A stretch of DNA of 64,000 nt from Crossaster papposus. Its lineage: Eukaryota > Echinodermata > Asteroidea > Velatida > Solasteridae. Positions within the stretch are counted from its first letter, which is position 1. The number at the start of each line of letters is the position of its first letter. Location: assembly GCA_037893245.1 (NCBI GenBank), contig JBAIAA010000313.1:928001-992000 (forward strand). Reading direction: 5' to 3'. Positions 35,801 to 47,690 of this stretch are shown piece by piece. The notes under the pieces are model-generated. The model had not been told where the DNA came from and searched no databases. It saw nothing but the letters and a program-made list of their open reading frames with translations. The translations under genes and the position numbers were made by a program.

Positions 35801-36439
35801 CAAGGGCAGAGCAACCTCTTGTCTCACCAGGGTGAGCGAACCCCGGGATGAGTCTCAAACCATACAAAGACAACCTGATAATTTGGGAAAGTCATCCCAA
35901 GGGGAAAATGTTAGCAATCTCCAAGACACAGTGTCACGAGGAACAGGACCCTAAGGAAGGCCGGACCATGTCCCCGGTAGATTTTCAGGTCCACCACACC
36001 CCACAGGTGACCATTCCACCGCGACACCATGCCCAGTCAATCACTTACATTCCCCGAATATAAAAAAAATTAATACTACTCAAATTCTTGTTGGCCATGC
36101 ATGAATGCATGCACATTGTCTGCTGCACATACATCACAACTCGATGCTACAATATTGGCAAATAGGCAGTTTAAGCCAACCACAATAACCGTCGTTGCCC
36201 AAACAGGTTTGTCTTCAACTCCCGCATACCCCCGTGGAAAAAAAGCAACAACAATCCAAGGCATATACTCTATTAAAGGTAGTATACACCATTTGCAGAT
36301 ATCGAAAATATTTACTACCGAATTTTTAGGAAATGCCCTACTCATCTGAAAGTAAATGTTGATTCTGGGCATCCAGCAAAATTATTGCGCTAGATTTCCT
36401 GTAATTATTTCGAAAAATATAATTTTATAATGAAAAATT
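32856..36439. repeat. array unit 4 (type B), 3584 bp
   Basis: Consists of the B-segment (32856-34307, matching 18222-19682) joined directly to the part of an A unit equivalent to 23517-25643. The first half of the A unit (M1 half, first R, old-copy-related block and poly-C) is absent. The second join falls at the end of the poly-C tract of the A unit, with at most 1-2 shared bases. The unit ends in a truncated M1 half (36273-36439). Confidence 0.95.
33684..33757 (+). repeat. tRNA-like Pol III sequence, copy in unit 4
   Basis: Same sequence as 19051-19124 with both promoter boxes intact, still enclosed by the inverted arms of the parent element. Confidence 0.6.
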
Positions 36440-39400
36440 AGACATTAGATAGGCGTCATGCTGCAGAGTGCGGCAGATGACGTATCAAGATTGCAAAGCC
36501 TCTAGACATGGCCTAGAAAATACCAAACAGAAGAGAATAAAACCAGAAAAATCGCCACTGCATTATTGGATATAAGAAAGAAGAAGAAGAAAAAACCCTA
36601 TGCGAGATAGGAGTGAAATCCAAGCTGGCCCCTTTGGCCGATGAGCGTCCCGGCCAGAGTATTATCCCGGCGGGCAGTCTTGCGTCTTTCTACTTATAAC
36701 TCAAGGAGACCCGCCCCCGATGACTACATCCAAAGATTCGGGTGTCATCAAAATACATATGAACAAGACAACATCGAGGGAAAACTCGTGTCTCCAATTG
36801 AAAGTGACAGCTGGGAAGAGAAGATGTTGTCGCAAGTTGGCAGCCAAAAAGTCACAAATATCCGCCAAAAAAACCTCCATGGCGATTGCGAAGGAAGGTT
36901 TTCCCGAGGCCGATATGGTTTCTCGTCGCGTCTCCTCGACCGTCGCTGCATCTGCTGTCGGGATACCATCAAGTAAAGTAATTGTAGCGGGGAAGACATT
37001 CAACAGGATTCCGCCAATGATAATAGAGATTACTTCTCCATTCCATGAGAGAACATGAAATATCTCTGTTCCGGCACTCAAACTGGTTTCAGGCTTGGCC
37101 GGGACGCGAATTTTTTTTTTCCAAACGTGATTGCCAAATTTCATGAATTATTCAGTAGTTTGGATGAGAAGTTATGTTTATTCATCGGAATAAAACATGA
37201 CGTCACAGCATGGTTGTTATTTAGTTAACTAGTTACAATAAATCACTTTAAAGGCAGCTGTTGTCGAGCTGCTATACGTAGTGTAGTGGATAGTGGGATT
37301 GGCTATGGATCAAAGATCCCTGGTTCGAATCCTGCTGTAGTAGGTCACCTCGTTTTTCCTAGTCAAATTGATATCTTTAGAGTATTTTTAATTTAAGGGG
37401 AAAAGGAGATCTAGAACCTAAGTGTTGTACAGCGATCAACGCAACTACTGAATAATTCATGAAATTTGGCAATCACGTTTGGGAAGAAAACAAATTCGCG
37501 GCCGAGACACTACGACTGTTTTTTGTTTTCTTCAGATGACAATTTTGATCGTTGGCATGTTTCTGGCACTTATAAGTTTTCTCTGTCAGCTTCGCGAAGT
37601 GTTCATTTAGTTCTGAAAATCGCGTCGGTCAATCATTTTCCTCTGAAATCGAATGAACATCTTCAATCTCGTTATTAAACGACGAAACTTCTATACCTAG
37701 CACAATAAGCCATTTGCGCGTGACCCCCAGTTAAATTTGAATAACATCTGGTACACTGACTTGGTCACACGGCTTGGCACTTTTGAACTTTAAATTCTCA
37801 ATACCAAAGACAATGCTGCCATATCACATGATTCGGGGCCAGCTCTTGCATAGTTACGTTCAGCACCAATACATTGTTCACAATGGTTGAGATTTGTTAG
37901 TGTAGGATTAAATTTAAAGCTGAATTTTACAAGACGAACTGGTTCTGAATATGTGGCCTTTTGAATGTAAATGATAATGAGTTAGTTGCATGCACTATGC
38001 ACTACTGCAAAATTGTCTTAAACCTGCAATTCCACTATGTAACAGCCTCGTTAAGCCAAGGCCGCCCGCTTATAAATTACCGAAATCAATGTGTTTACAT
38101 AAGCCAAGAAGTGCAGTTACAGTACTCTGGGAATTTGTTAAAGTTAACCAAATATATTCGGTCACGGCCGTGCACTTAATCTGCACATGTACCTTGGTCA
38201 AACCTACATGTACCCATTTAAAAATGTTTATTATTTTCAATTCTTCTTTTGCAGTTTAATGATATTTTGGTGCCATTTTAATTCTCATGCTAATGCAAAT
38301 TTCCATATTCATAGCAAAAGTGTGATGTCATTTTAGGCACATACCTCAATGTTAATATACCAATTTATGTATTTAGCATTGATTTATTTTGCTATTATCA
38401 ATCTGATCTTGGTGGTGGTGTTATTGGTCAGAAAATGGCAGTGAGTCAACGAGTCAACGAGTCAACTTTTCAAATGAATGTTTTCAATGGAATTTTGGAG
38501 CTTCAGAGTTAAAAAAAACAACACCTGGACTGAACAATTAACAATGTAATGTAAAGAACATGTAGTTTACATTACACACCATACATAAAATGCGTTAGTG
38601 AGAAAAAAACACATTCATGTACCCTCCAATATCCTGTTTGTTGGGCCATTAAACATTCCTCTGATAATTATTATTATTATTAAACAAGACTAATCAGGTA
38701 GAGTGGGAAGAGTGCAAGCACACTATAAGTTGTTTCTCGGTAACCCCCACATACCTGAAACGTCGAAGACAAAACATAAAACAGACTGAAGACAACATAC
38801 AAACACACAACTAGCTTTACCTTACATACGCACTGTGGACATTCCTTTGTCTTCGTGTAGTTAACAAACTTTGACTAAATACTCATTTTTCTCGCTTCCC
38901 CAAAACAAATTTACCCTCAAATTTGGATTATGGGCCTCTCAGCTGTCCCTTCTATCTTTTCTATATATAACCCTAACCCGTTTTTCCTCTAGCGCTCTTT
39001 TTCGGAAACTGAAAAACGGATTGTGGACGTGTGCAAGTCCACACACCGTAACCTCTTCCCGCATCGTGTGGACCTATATTGTTCGGAGGTCCACAGTGCG
39101 TATGCAAGACTAACTCACAGTCGTGAACCACATAACGACCGAGGATCGATATTGTGTTTTCCTTTGTTCCTTTACTAAACCCAATCCCCATTGCTTTGCG
39201 CTTGCACCGTCGATCGAGGACATAATTCGGACAAGCAAACCGTCGATCGAGGATCCTTTGTTCCCTTTGTTCTCTTTTGTGTTTCGATCCTCGATCGTAA
39301 TACGAGACAAGAACACACACACACAACAGAAAACAAACTGGACAATAAAGAATGAGAGACATGGTTTATTTGTGAAACTCATCCCAAGGGCAGAGCAACC

Positions 39401-40023
39401 TCTTGTCTCACCAGGGTGAGCGAACCCCGGGATGAGTCTCAAACCATACAAAGACAACCTGATAATTTGGGAAAGTCATCCCAAGGGGAAAATGTTAGCA
39501 ATCTCCAAGACACAGTGTCACGAGGAACAGGACCCTAAGGAAGGCCGGACCATGTCCCCGGTAGATTTTCAGGTCCACCACACCCCACAGGTGACCATTC
39601 CACCGCGACACCATGCCCAGTCAATCACTTACATTCCCCGAATATAAAAAAAATTAATACTACTCAAATTCTTGTTGGCCATGCATGAATGCATGCACAT
39701 TGTCTGCTGCACATACATCACAACTCGATGCTACAATATTGGCAAATAGGCAGTTTAAGCCAACCACAATAACCGTCGTTGCCCAAACAGGTTTGTCTTC
39801 AACTCCCGCATACCCCCGTGGAAAAAAAGCAACAACAATCCAAGGCATATACTCTATTAAAGGTAGTATACACCATTTGCAGATATCGAAAATATTTACT
39901 ACCGAATTTTTAGGAAATGCCCTACTCATCTGAAAGTAAATGTTGATTCTGGGCATCCAGCAAAATTATTGCGCTAGATTTCCTGTAATTATTTCGAAAA
40001 ATATAATTTTATAATGAAAAATT
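36440..40023. repeat. array unit 5 (type B), 3584 bp
   Basis: Exactly the same length as unit 4 and nearly identical; one visible difference is tatgtatttagc near 38366 versus tatgtattttgc near 34782. It continues at 40024 into the rest of the right-edge M1, so it is the terminal unit. Confidence 0.95.
37268..37341 (+). repeat. tRNA-like Pol III sequence, copy in unit 5
   Basis: Third copy of the sequence at 19051-19124, unchanged in both boxes. Confidence 0.6.
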
Positions 40024-40244
40024 CGCGATCGCCGGACGGCGATCGCGAAAAAACAAAGATAACATAAGAATAACTGCTCGACGCCGGTTGAAAAAACCCG
40101 CTGTTTTTCGTGCTTTTCTCGGCATCCATGATTCTTAAACTTCGGACAGCTCAGTTGAACGATATTTACTATAAGATACAACCCCCCCAAATCTACTCAT
40201 TCATGATAATTCAAGCAATGACCAATGGTGTATACTACCTTTAA
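39857..40244 (-). mobile_element. M1 MITE at the right edge of the array
   Basis: Complete M1 with TTAA at 39857-39860 and 40241-40244, right-type end first and therefore opposite to the left-edge M1. It contains the intact cgcgatcgccgg/ccggcgatcgcg-like hairpin. The A-A junctions leave this copy at about 40082, after ctgctcgac. Confidence 0.93.
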
Positions 40245-41481
40245 CACACAACGTACAGAATTTCCCCCGGAAAACTCATAATTCAGATTAAAAATTCAAA
40301 ATCCATAACTACCGACCACGGTTCCACACATAAGCAGCAAACAAAACGGGGTGTATGTACACAGATGTATTTGGACCGGACGTCTACAGCGGATGTAAAT
40401 TACAGCCTTTGAATGAGGAGTTCCAGGCAGGTAAACACGGTGAAATGATGGAATCTTAAAGCGGCCTTTCTTTGATGGCGTGCCCTGGTCTATACCACGG
40501 GATGCCTTCTCGTTAATATGGTGACCCAAGAATTGAGCAGCAATTTGGAGAGATAAATCTTCCATTCCCAAACATGTCCCCGGTTTGCCCTCGCGACCAG
40601 AGGGGAGTCGTGTAATCTTAGACAGTCGAGCCAGTAAGCTACACTGACGGCTTTTAATCAATGGCATTTAATTATACTGTCGAACTAGCTTTGAATAGGT
40701 AGATATCGCTAGAGAGACTGACGCTGTAGCCTGTACACGATCACCAGAGACACTCGTACGTACGAGTGTCTCTGGTGGTTTAGGGAACTCTCTCTTCTTG
40801 TTCTCTCGTTGAGTTTTTACAGTATCGCAGATGTGGAGATGGTAATAAAACAATACTCCAAAGAAAACTGTCAGGCAACCTGTAATAAGCGCTGGAATGT
40901 GGGCTACTTAACAAGTGGCTAACAAAGGCACCAGTCTGACATGGCTAGGCGCCAATTTAGCAACATTGTTACCCAATTATTCCGGTCAATTCAGTTCAGC
41001 TTTGTTACTGCAGATGCTGACTCACTCCCTCATTGCAAACGCGAACATCTATGTCTCATTTCCGCTACAATCCCGCCCACTCTTTAAATGGAGATGAAAG
41101 TGGGGGTTTTGGGAGTTTATAAAACCCAGTTTATAATATAAAACACAGACAGTCTAAATCTGTACAACAACAAAAGGGAATTTATCTACACAGGGCATCA
41201 AAAAACAATTCATTTTTATTATTTTCTACCCAAAGTGCAGCACTCTAATTGGTTTGTATCTGTTGCGATTTTAAATAACATCTGCTCGGGATGTTTCTTA
41301 ATGTTCATATGAACGACCATTACTACTTGCTATTCGTATTATACAGTTGAGTTGTATTAGCTGTGATGTGCACCAGTTAGTTAGGCAGAGATAGTGATTG
41401 ATGTAACTGCTGCATCGAAATGGCTGCATCAAGCTGTATACTCCCCAGAGAGCTGAGATGGTATTCGGATTGTTTCATATG
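40245..41481. other. no supported gene; unassigned minus frames
   Basis: Minus-strand frames of 123 (40296-40667) and about 80 codons (ending 40668) are open. The second begins with a hydrophobic stretch (ALITGCLTVFFGVLFYYH) after a stop, with no ATG at its start. I recognise neither. A perfect palindrome lies at 40742-40777. Confidence 0.3.
40742..40777. repeat. perfect 36-bp palindrome
   Basis: Each half is 18 bases (caccagagacactcgtac and its complement) with no spacer. The centre ctcgtacgtacgag equals the core motif of the foldback element at 12341-13114. Confidence 0.95.
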
Positions 41482-41951
41482 TTAAAGGTAGGATACACCA
41501 TTGGTAATTGCCTGAATTATCATGAATGGGTAGATTTGGGGGTTGTATTTTACAGTAAATATCGTTTAAAGGTAGGATACACCATTTGGTTATTGCTTGA
41601 ATTATCATCAATGGGTACTTTGGGGGTTGTGTTTTATAGTAAATACCGTTTAACTTAACTGTCTGAAGTTGATACAGTCATTGATGCCGAGAAAAGCACG
41701 AAAAACCGTTTGTTTTCAACCGGCGTCGAGCAGTTATTTTTATGTTATTTGTGTGTTTTTCGCGATCGCCGTCCGGCGATCGCTAAATTTTTCCTCATAA
41801 AATTATATTTTTCAGAATAAGTACAGATTATCTAGCGCAATCATTATGCTGGATGCCTAGAATCATTATTTACTTTCAGATGAGTAAGATATTTCTTAAT
41901 AATTCGGCAGTAAATATTTTCGATATCTGCAAATGGCGTATACTACCTTTA
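41482..41951 (+). mobile_element. M1 MITE with duplicated left end
   Basis: The left terminal about 84 bp occurs twice in tandem (41482-41565 and 41566-41650), each preceded by TTAA. The rest follows the family, including gcgatcgccgtccggcgatc. The right end reads ctaccttta followed by gg, so its TTAA is altered. Either one M1 inserted at the inner TTAA of another or the end was duplicated. Confidence 0.85.
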
Positions 41952-42958
41952 GGACCCGTTTGCGTTTACAGGGTAGGCCTATATCGACAATTTGTAGGAT
42001 TGTATAAATGCACACGTGTAAAACAAGCAAGGGCATGATGTGCAGTGAAGAGGATTCCCATTATAAGCTTAGCGTAATTGTTAGTGTTCAATTTTGTGTG
42101 GCTCTAGTATAAGGGGTTTCCAACTGTCGTTGTTCAACCGTGGTTGTCAAAGATGCCATCTACAATAATTATCACTTCCAAACATCAGGGCAACCGCGAA
42201 AAGACAATTTTGTCTGGCAATGACAGAAAATATCCCCTCCGTGTGCCCGTTGTCTAGCGCCGGCAAGGAGCTGTCCCTCCCCAAACGAACAACACTTCAG
42301 CGTTGTTCGGCAACAACTTATTTATAGTAACTGCGTATTACACGCGCACCATGCACAAGACGTACAGAAAAACAACACATGTCTTATCTACATGTCCTCA
42401 ATAATGTGCAGACGTCTTCAATTGATATTTGGCAATTTCTTTAACTACCGACCCTTCGTTTTTTGGGAATGATTGATTACTTTTTTTAAGGCCGGGAACG
42501 GGCGCTAAATCAAGGTGATGTTTTACATCTGTGGTAAGCGCCTCTCTGATTAAAATAGAAACAATTCTCCGATTTGAGTGTATCGCACCATCTGTTGTTT
42601 ACACTGTACCACTTGTATCACGGCTACGGACGCGTGTATATAAAGAAACAAACGACGTCTGATGCTACGTGACGTGTGACGAATACTTATCTTAGATGTC
42701 TTATACTGCTTTCATAGAATAGTTCTAATTCAGAAATGTTGCGAGATGTTAAAATGAATGCTCCCTCTTTTATGTGTAACAGGAATAGTTAATTTAAATA
42801 AACATGGCATACTCTAACAACACAAAATGGTAATTTGTTTTTGAATATATCAATACAATTGGTTATACTATAGCTTTCATAATGCCCAAAACATAATGAT
42901 TTAACTAGGTGTACGATATACCAACCCCCGAATCATACTTTGAGAGCGGCCTTCCCCA
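41952..42958. other. no supported gene
   Basis: Short frames only. Composition rises locally in CpG near 42240-42350 and 42480-42670. No repeat family is recognised. Confidence 0.35.
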
Positions 42959-43346
42959 TTAAAGGTAGGATACACCATTGGTAATTGCTTGAATTATTAG
43001 GAATGGGTGGATTTTTTTTTGGGGGGGGGTATATTTTATGTAAATATTGTTTAACTGACCAGTCCGAAGTTTGCAATCATGGATGCCGAAGAAAAAGCAA
43101 GAAAAACGGCGTTTGTTTTCAACCGGCGTCGGGCAGTTGTTTTTTTTTTGTTTTTTTTTCGCGATCGCCGTTTGGCGATCGTTATTTTTGTTTTAATTAA
43201 ATTATTCGAAACAATGATAGAATACCTAGCGCAATCATTTTGCTGGATGCCTAGAATCATTATTTACTTTCAAATTAGTAAAATATTTCTTAATAATTCG
43301 GTAGTAAACATTTTCGATATCTGCAAATGGTGTATCCTACCTTTAA
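42959..43346 (+). mobile_element. M1 MITE, complete
   Basis: TTAA at 42959-42962 and 43343-43346. Ends aaaggtaggatacaccattg and its complement-type right end. G runs (43021-43029) and T runs differ from other copies. The 115-codon plus frame across it is not considered coding. Confidence 0.93.
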
Positions 43347-44023
43347 ATAGCTATTCTCCATGCAGTGTTGCCATGTTCCCACGGGTTTCCGTGGAATGTA
43401 AACATGAAAACAATAATAAGGCATAAAAAAACCGAGATGAATGTATTAATACGTACAAAAAGAGTTTTAGGTAATTCAATACTTTTTTTCAGAATAAATT
43501 ACAAATTATCTTTACAATAAACTGACTCTATCCTTTAAAACCCGTATTTTTAAAGACGCGTGTTTAGATTTAGAGCCGTACGGTTATACATCCATAAATT
43601 TAGGGCCGTTCAAAGAAGCTTCGCACCACGATCACGATAACTTATTCGAACGACTGCAGCACTTCAAAGATGAATATTTAAAAGTTAAAACCGTGAAATG
43701 ATCTAAACACGTTATTTATGTATTTCTATTTAATTACCTCCTCCACCGACTGAAACAATACGGGCATGTCAGAATTAGCATTTCTGTTTTATAATTTTTC
43801 TCGATTTCGATTTTATTTTATTTTTATTTATTTTTAAACACAAAATGTTGAAAGGGGCAGACATCTTCATTTTTTAACTATTTTTTTGGTATGGGAAGTC
43901 GCTAACCACTCAAGTTGGTGGCTATACATAGAAAAGGAAATAAACAAGAGAAAATCATAGGGTAAAAAAATTTCAATTAATATTACGTTTAAATTGGGAC
44001 AAATTATAATTGGATGGGAAGCA
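43347..44023. other. no supported gene
   Basis: Very AT-rich, with T-rich runs around 43800-43840. Nothing recognised. Confidence 0.35.
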
Positions 44024-44083
44024 AGTAAGTTTTTATTGCCATTAATTTTTGGAGTAATTACCAAACGTATACGATCCCTTTAA
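44024..44083 (-). mobile_element. M2 MITE fragment
   Basis: About 60 bp matching one M2 end (aagtaagtttttattgcc to acgatccctttaa) with TTAA at 44080-44083. The rest of the element is absent. Confidence 0.85.
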
Positions 44084-45337
44084 TACGTTAGTTATCATTC
44101 TGTTTTCACGAAGGGACGAACATTTTTTGATACATTTCAGGCGCGCCCTTTCCCAGGAAATTTTCGTTTTTTTTCGAAGGGACAAAATCTTTGCCGGTAA
44201 TTGTGTCTAATTAACCACACTTTGCGTGATTAATACCCCGAATAACCTTTGACCTGGACTACTTCATCGATATACCAAACTGGCTTATTGGCATACCGGT
44301 CCCTTCGGTGACGAAATTTTTAGGTTTTAGGTTTTAGATATTCTGTAAGAAACTGCGCGTGACTATGCGCAACCAAAAATATTAAAGTTGAACAAAAAAA
44401 CAATACGAATTGAACAATATGAATTTGGCTTTTCATTTGGCTTTTCAAATGTGGTAAAAAAAATCGCAGGATCTATAACATAATTTGCAACGTCTTAAAA
44501 GTTGAAATCTGATGCCGACTGGTTTCTAATCAGCCTCTCGCCAATGTCCCAACCGATCAATACTTCTCGTTCAATCTCGATGCCCTAGCGCACCAGACTA
44601 GTAGTGCCACGAAGAAATGGTAATAGGAGCCATCGTTCCTGAGGGCATTTTCCCCCCAACCCTTTCCCAGTACCATCAGGTCAGTCATTTAATCACTACC
44701 TGTATTATGAGCAATTACACAGCCCTCACAATAATAGCCAACGGGGTAAATTAATCGTCCGGGTTCATTAGCGTGGATTGTCTGGATTTACAACGGGGGA
44801 ATACGCGGTCTTTTACCGGTCAGTCCTTGCGGCTAGTCGGGGCCTTATTCCTATCCGATCTTAAATATTTCTGATCAGAGACTTAAAAAAGGCCCTATCT
44901 CTGAGGAGAAACAAAATAAATAACAGTCCATGACAGTACATGTATTTGTTTTTTTCATTATACGAATCGGACTATTCGGGCATCGTGTGCAGAAATGTCG
45001 CCTTAATCCGGATGTACAGGCGGTAACAGATAAGCGAGATTGTTTCCAAGCTCGCCTGGGGGTTTTAATTAACTTCTCTAAAGACGAACATCGTTTTGGA
45101 AAGTCGCTTATTCGTTTCCGGGCGCTGCTGTAGTGGGCTTAAATGACTGAAGTAACGCACTTTAATTCAACCTGTCTGATGTAATGTAACGTAACGACTT
45201 CCCGTTTTTATACTGTTATTATGTATTACCTTGTGAAAGGCAGGGGGGTAATTAGTGGAAATGACGCACGGGTTGACTCCGGTACAGCGCAGGGTTTCAG
45301 AGAAAGCTTTGGAGTTCACAACAAAATTAATGATAAC
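44084..45337. other. no supported gene
   Basis: Mixed composition with repeated cgaagggac words at 44110-44185. Short frames only. Confidence 0.35.
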
Positions 45338-45912
45338 ATCGCTTCCACTGATCTCTACAAACTGGATAGGTCGATCGTACATTGATGGGATAGCGAGCCG
45401 TGAAGTCACCGGCGGCCATGTTGGGATATTCAATACAATGCAATGATCGCACGTGCGCGCACTGAAATTTTCTAATTTATTTTATTATAAAACTGGCACT
45501 TTTTAGTGTCTGGATATAAAATTAAACCCAAAAATTAAAAAATTTCCTTGATCCAAACAAAACTCGTTTTAATTTTTCCTATGGTTTGTGCATAAGGTTA
45601 TGATGTTGGAAATGTTAAAACAAAATTTTGGTCTCATATCTTTTCCCGAAAATAGGGCTTTTTAATATTCAAACTTGGCGTATACATCTCATTATTCGGT
45701 GTTATTATGTTTAACTTAATTTTCTTAATCAAACTGGATCGTTTTTGCGACGTTAACTTCGTTTCCTGTGATATTAAATGAGTTTTCTCGGTCGTGCGCT
45801 ATACAAACGTGTGTACGCCTGCAATGTTTTGAATATCCCAATATGGCCGCCAATGGCTTCACGTGCAGAGCCGCTCGACCTATCCAGTTTGTAGAGATCA
45901 GTGATCGCTTCT
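45338..45912. repeat. inverted repeat pair, about 100-bp arms
   Basis: Arms at about 45338-45440 and 45819-45912 are inverted and diverged. The best conserved blocks are actgatctctacaaactgga plus taggtcga, and ggcggccat followed by ttgggatattcaa. The arms are open in the sense TDLYKLDR or the antisense LISTNWIGR. It could be an old MITE or inverted duplicate exons; I favour a MITE. Confidence 0.7.
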
Positions 45913-46298
45913 CGCGGGTCATAAAGTTTGCTTCCCAGACAAGTCGGCCGATGAATGTGAAGGAATATTCGCATGTTATTCTCGCTGAAATGTTTATATA
46001 TTTCTTTCAGGGCCGATTGACAGAATGAGCGTAAAGTCGGCAAAATCAAAAATTGAGATATGGGTATTTCTAAATTCTGTGGAAACAGAGCTTTCCAATG
46101 GTATATAACACTTGGAGGTTTGATACTCAATATTTTTTTTTTTTTTTTTTTAGTTCGGAGTCATAATACAGAGATTATGAGAAAACGGGCATTTCTTGCG
46201 AGAAATTGTGCGAAAGGCATAGAAAGGCATACTCTCTTATTTCTAAGGAGTGAAAATTCACTCTATTCGATTGAAAATTCACTCCCACAGTCTGAAAG

Positions 46299-46460
46299 TA
46301 GGGACCAGACGTTTTAGAGGGAAATTAATTTACTCGAAAAAGATTGAAATCTAATCAAATTCCACTGAAATCTAATCAAATTCCACTAAAATGGTACCAT
46401 TTTTAAGTGTGCTTCAATCTAAATTTAGAGTGAGAACCACTCTAAAACATCTAGTCCCTA
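46299..46460. mobile_element. small MITE, TAGGGACCAGA..TCTAGTCCCTA ends
   Basis: About 162 bp with imperfect inverted ends followed by the matching gttttagag/ctctaaaac blocks. It includes a short tandem (aaatctaatcaaattccact, twice). Confidence 0.65.
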
Positions 46461-46631
46461 GTTTCGCTCTTTGGAATTTAGAGAGATAGTCAACATTGAC
46501 TCAAAAACGAATTTTGTTTTTATCTGATCGTCCTGAAAAATTGGGAATTGATTGTTGGGGATTTAGTCTTAAAAAACCCAATATAATCTCAAAATGTTTC
46601 TTCAACTCTGTTACTCCGTTTGCATAATTTA

Positions 46632-46853
46632 CAGACGATGTGCTCTCTATGTTTACACCTGTATTCAAAAATGCCCGGTGGTATGCGCACGCATCATGTT
46701 TTGCATACAATTTGGTTAAGGAGTGACGTAGGTCAGATCGCGTTTGAATTATGCAACCGGCGTCGTCACCCTTAACCAAATTTTACGCAAAACATGCGTG
46801 CGCATATCACCGGTCACATTTGAACAGTGACGTAAACAAAGGGCACATCATCT
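46632..46853. mobile_element. hairpin MITE, GATGTGC/GCACATC ends
   Basis: About 222-bp near-palindrome. The outer arms are acgatgtgct/gggcacatcat, and the long inner arms share tatgcgcacgcat, then aatttggttaagg and gtgacg. The loop lies around 46730-46765. No coding capacity. Confidence 0.8.
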
Positions 46854-46876
46854 ATATGGTTTAGCCATGTCAGTTA

Positions 46877-47269
46877 TTAAAGGGATCGTATATATACGTT
46901 TGGTAATTACTCTAAAAAGTAATGGCAATAAAAACGTACTTGGTAAGAAGTACAGCAGCTTTGGATAGTAAAATGCATTTTTAGAAACTGTTCACTTTGA
47001 AGTACTGCGGTTATGGAAAAAGATATCACTTTTAAACCACAACAATTTGAATTTAAGAAGCGTTACTGCGGTGACGTTTCTCAGATTGTGTATTCCAATG
47101 AAGATAATTCTTCCTGCGTGGACATAACCGCTCCAGATTTTCGGCAATATCTCAAAATCGCTACCACCTTTTGAAATTAAATTTGTACAGGTTAGTTTTA
47201 TGGTATAACTATAACTATATAGGATTGAAACAAACAGTGGGTTCCAATTACCGTATACGATCTCTTTAA
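46877..47269 (+). mobile_element. M2 MITE, complete with TTAA on both sides
   Basis: TTAA at 46877-46880 and 47266-47269. The right end has lost a few bases (attaccgtatacgatctcttt). Same orientation as the copy at 2966. Confidence 0.93.
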
Positions 47270-47690
47270 ATAGTGCCCGCGTATAAATTCTCCCTTCTTA
47301 TATAGGCCCAAATTGCAGACAAGACTTATACACTGTATCCCTTGTGTGACCCAAATGAAGAACTGAATGGGTTTAATTTGTTTAAACAAACAGTGATTAC
47401 CGGCATGCACAAGCCACGGTGTCATATATTGTAGGCAGTCGCATATACAATCGGATCATTTTTAACGTCGGTGCGTGCCGTTACCCAGCGTTGGCGTGTG
47501 AGTCGTCGAGGGAGGTGGGCGTGTTTTCAAAGATTCGCGCGATGGAGCGTGTGATAATTCCTTATCCTTTGTCACTTGTCCCAGCTGAATTAAGATGCCA
47601 TGCATCATTCACGATCTGCGCAAGCTACTCTTAAATGATATTCTCCATCACTAGCACTTCGCGTGCCTACAGCGAAGATTGAGTCATTCT

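Noticed and set aside
22105..40082. LTR retrotransposon or endogenous virus as the cause of the repeated units
   Set aside because: No LTR pair, primer-binding site, gag or pol motif is visible in the unit; borders are MITE break points.
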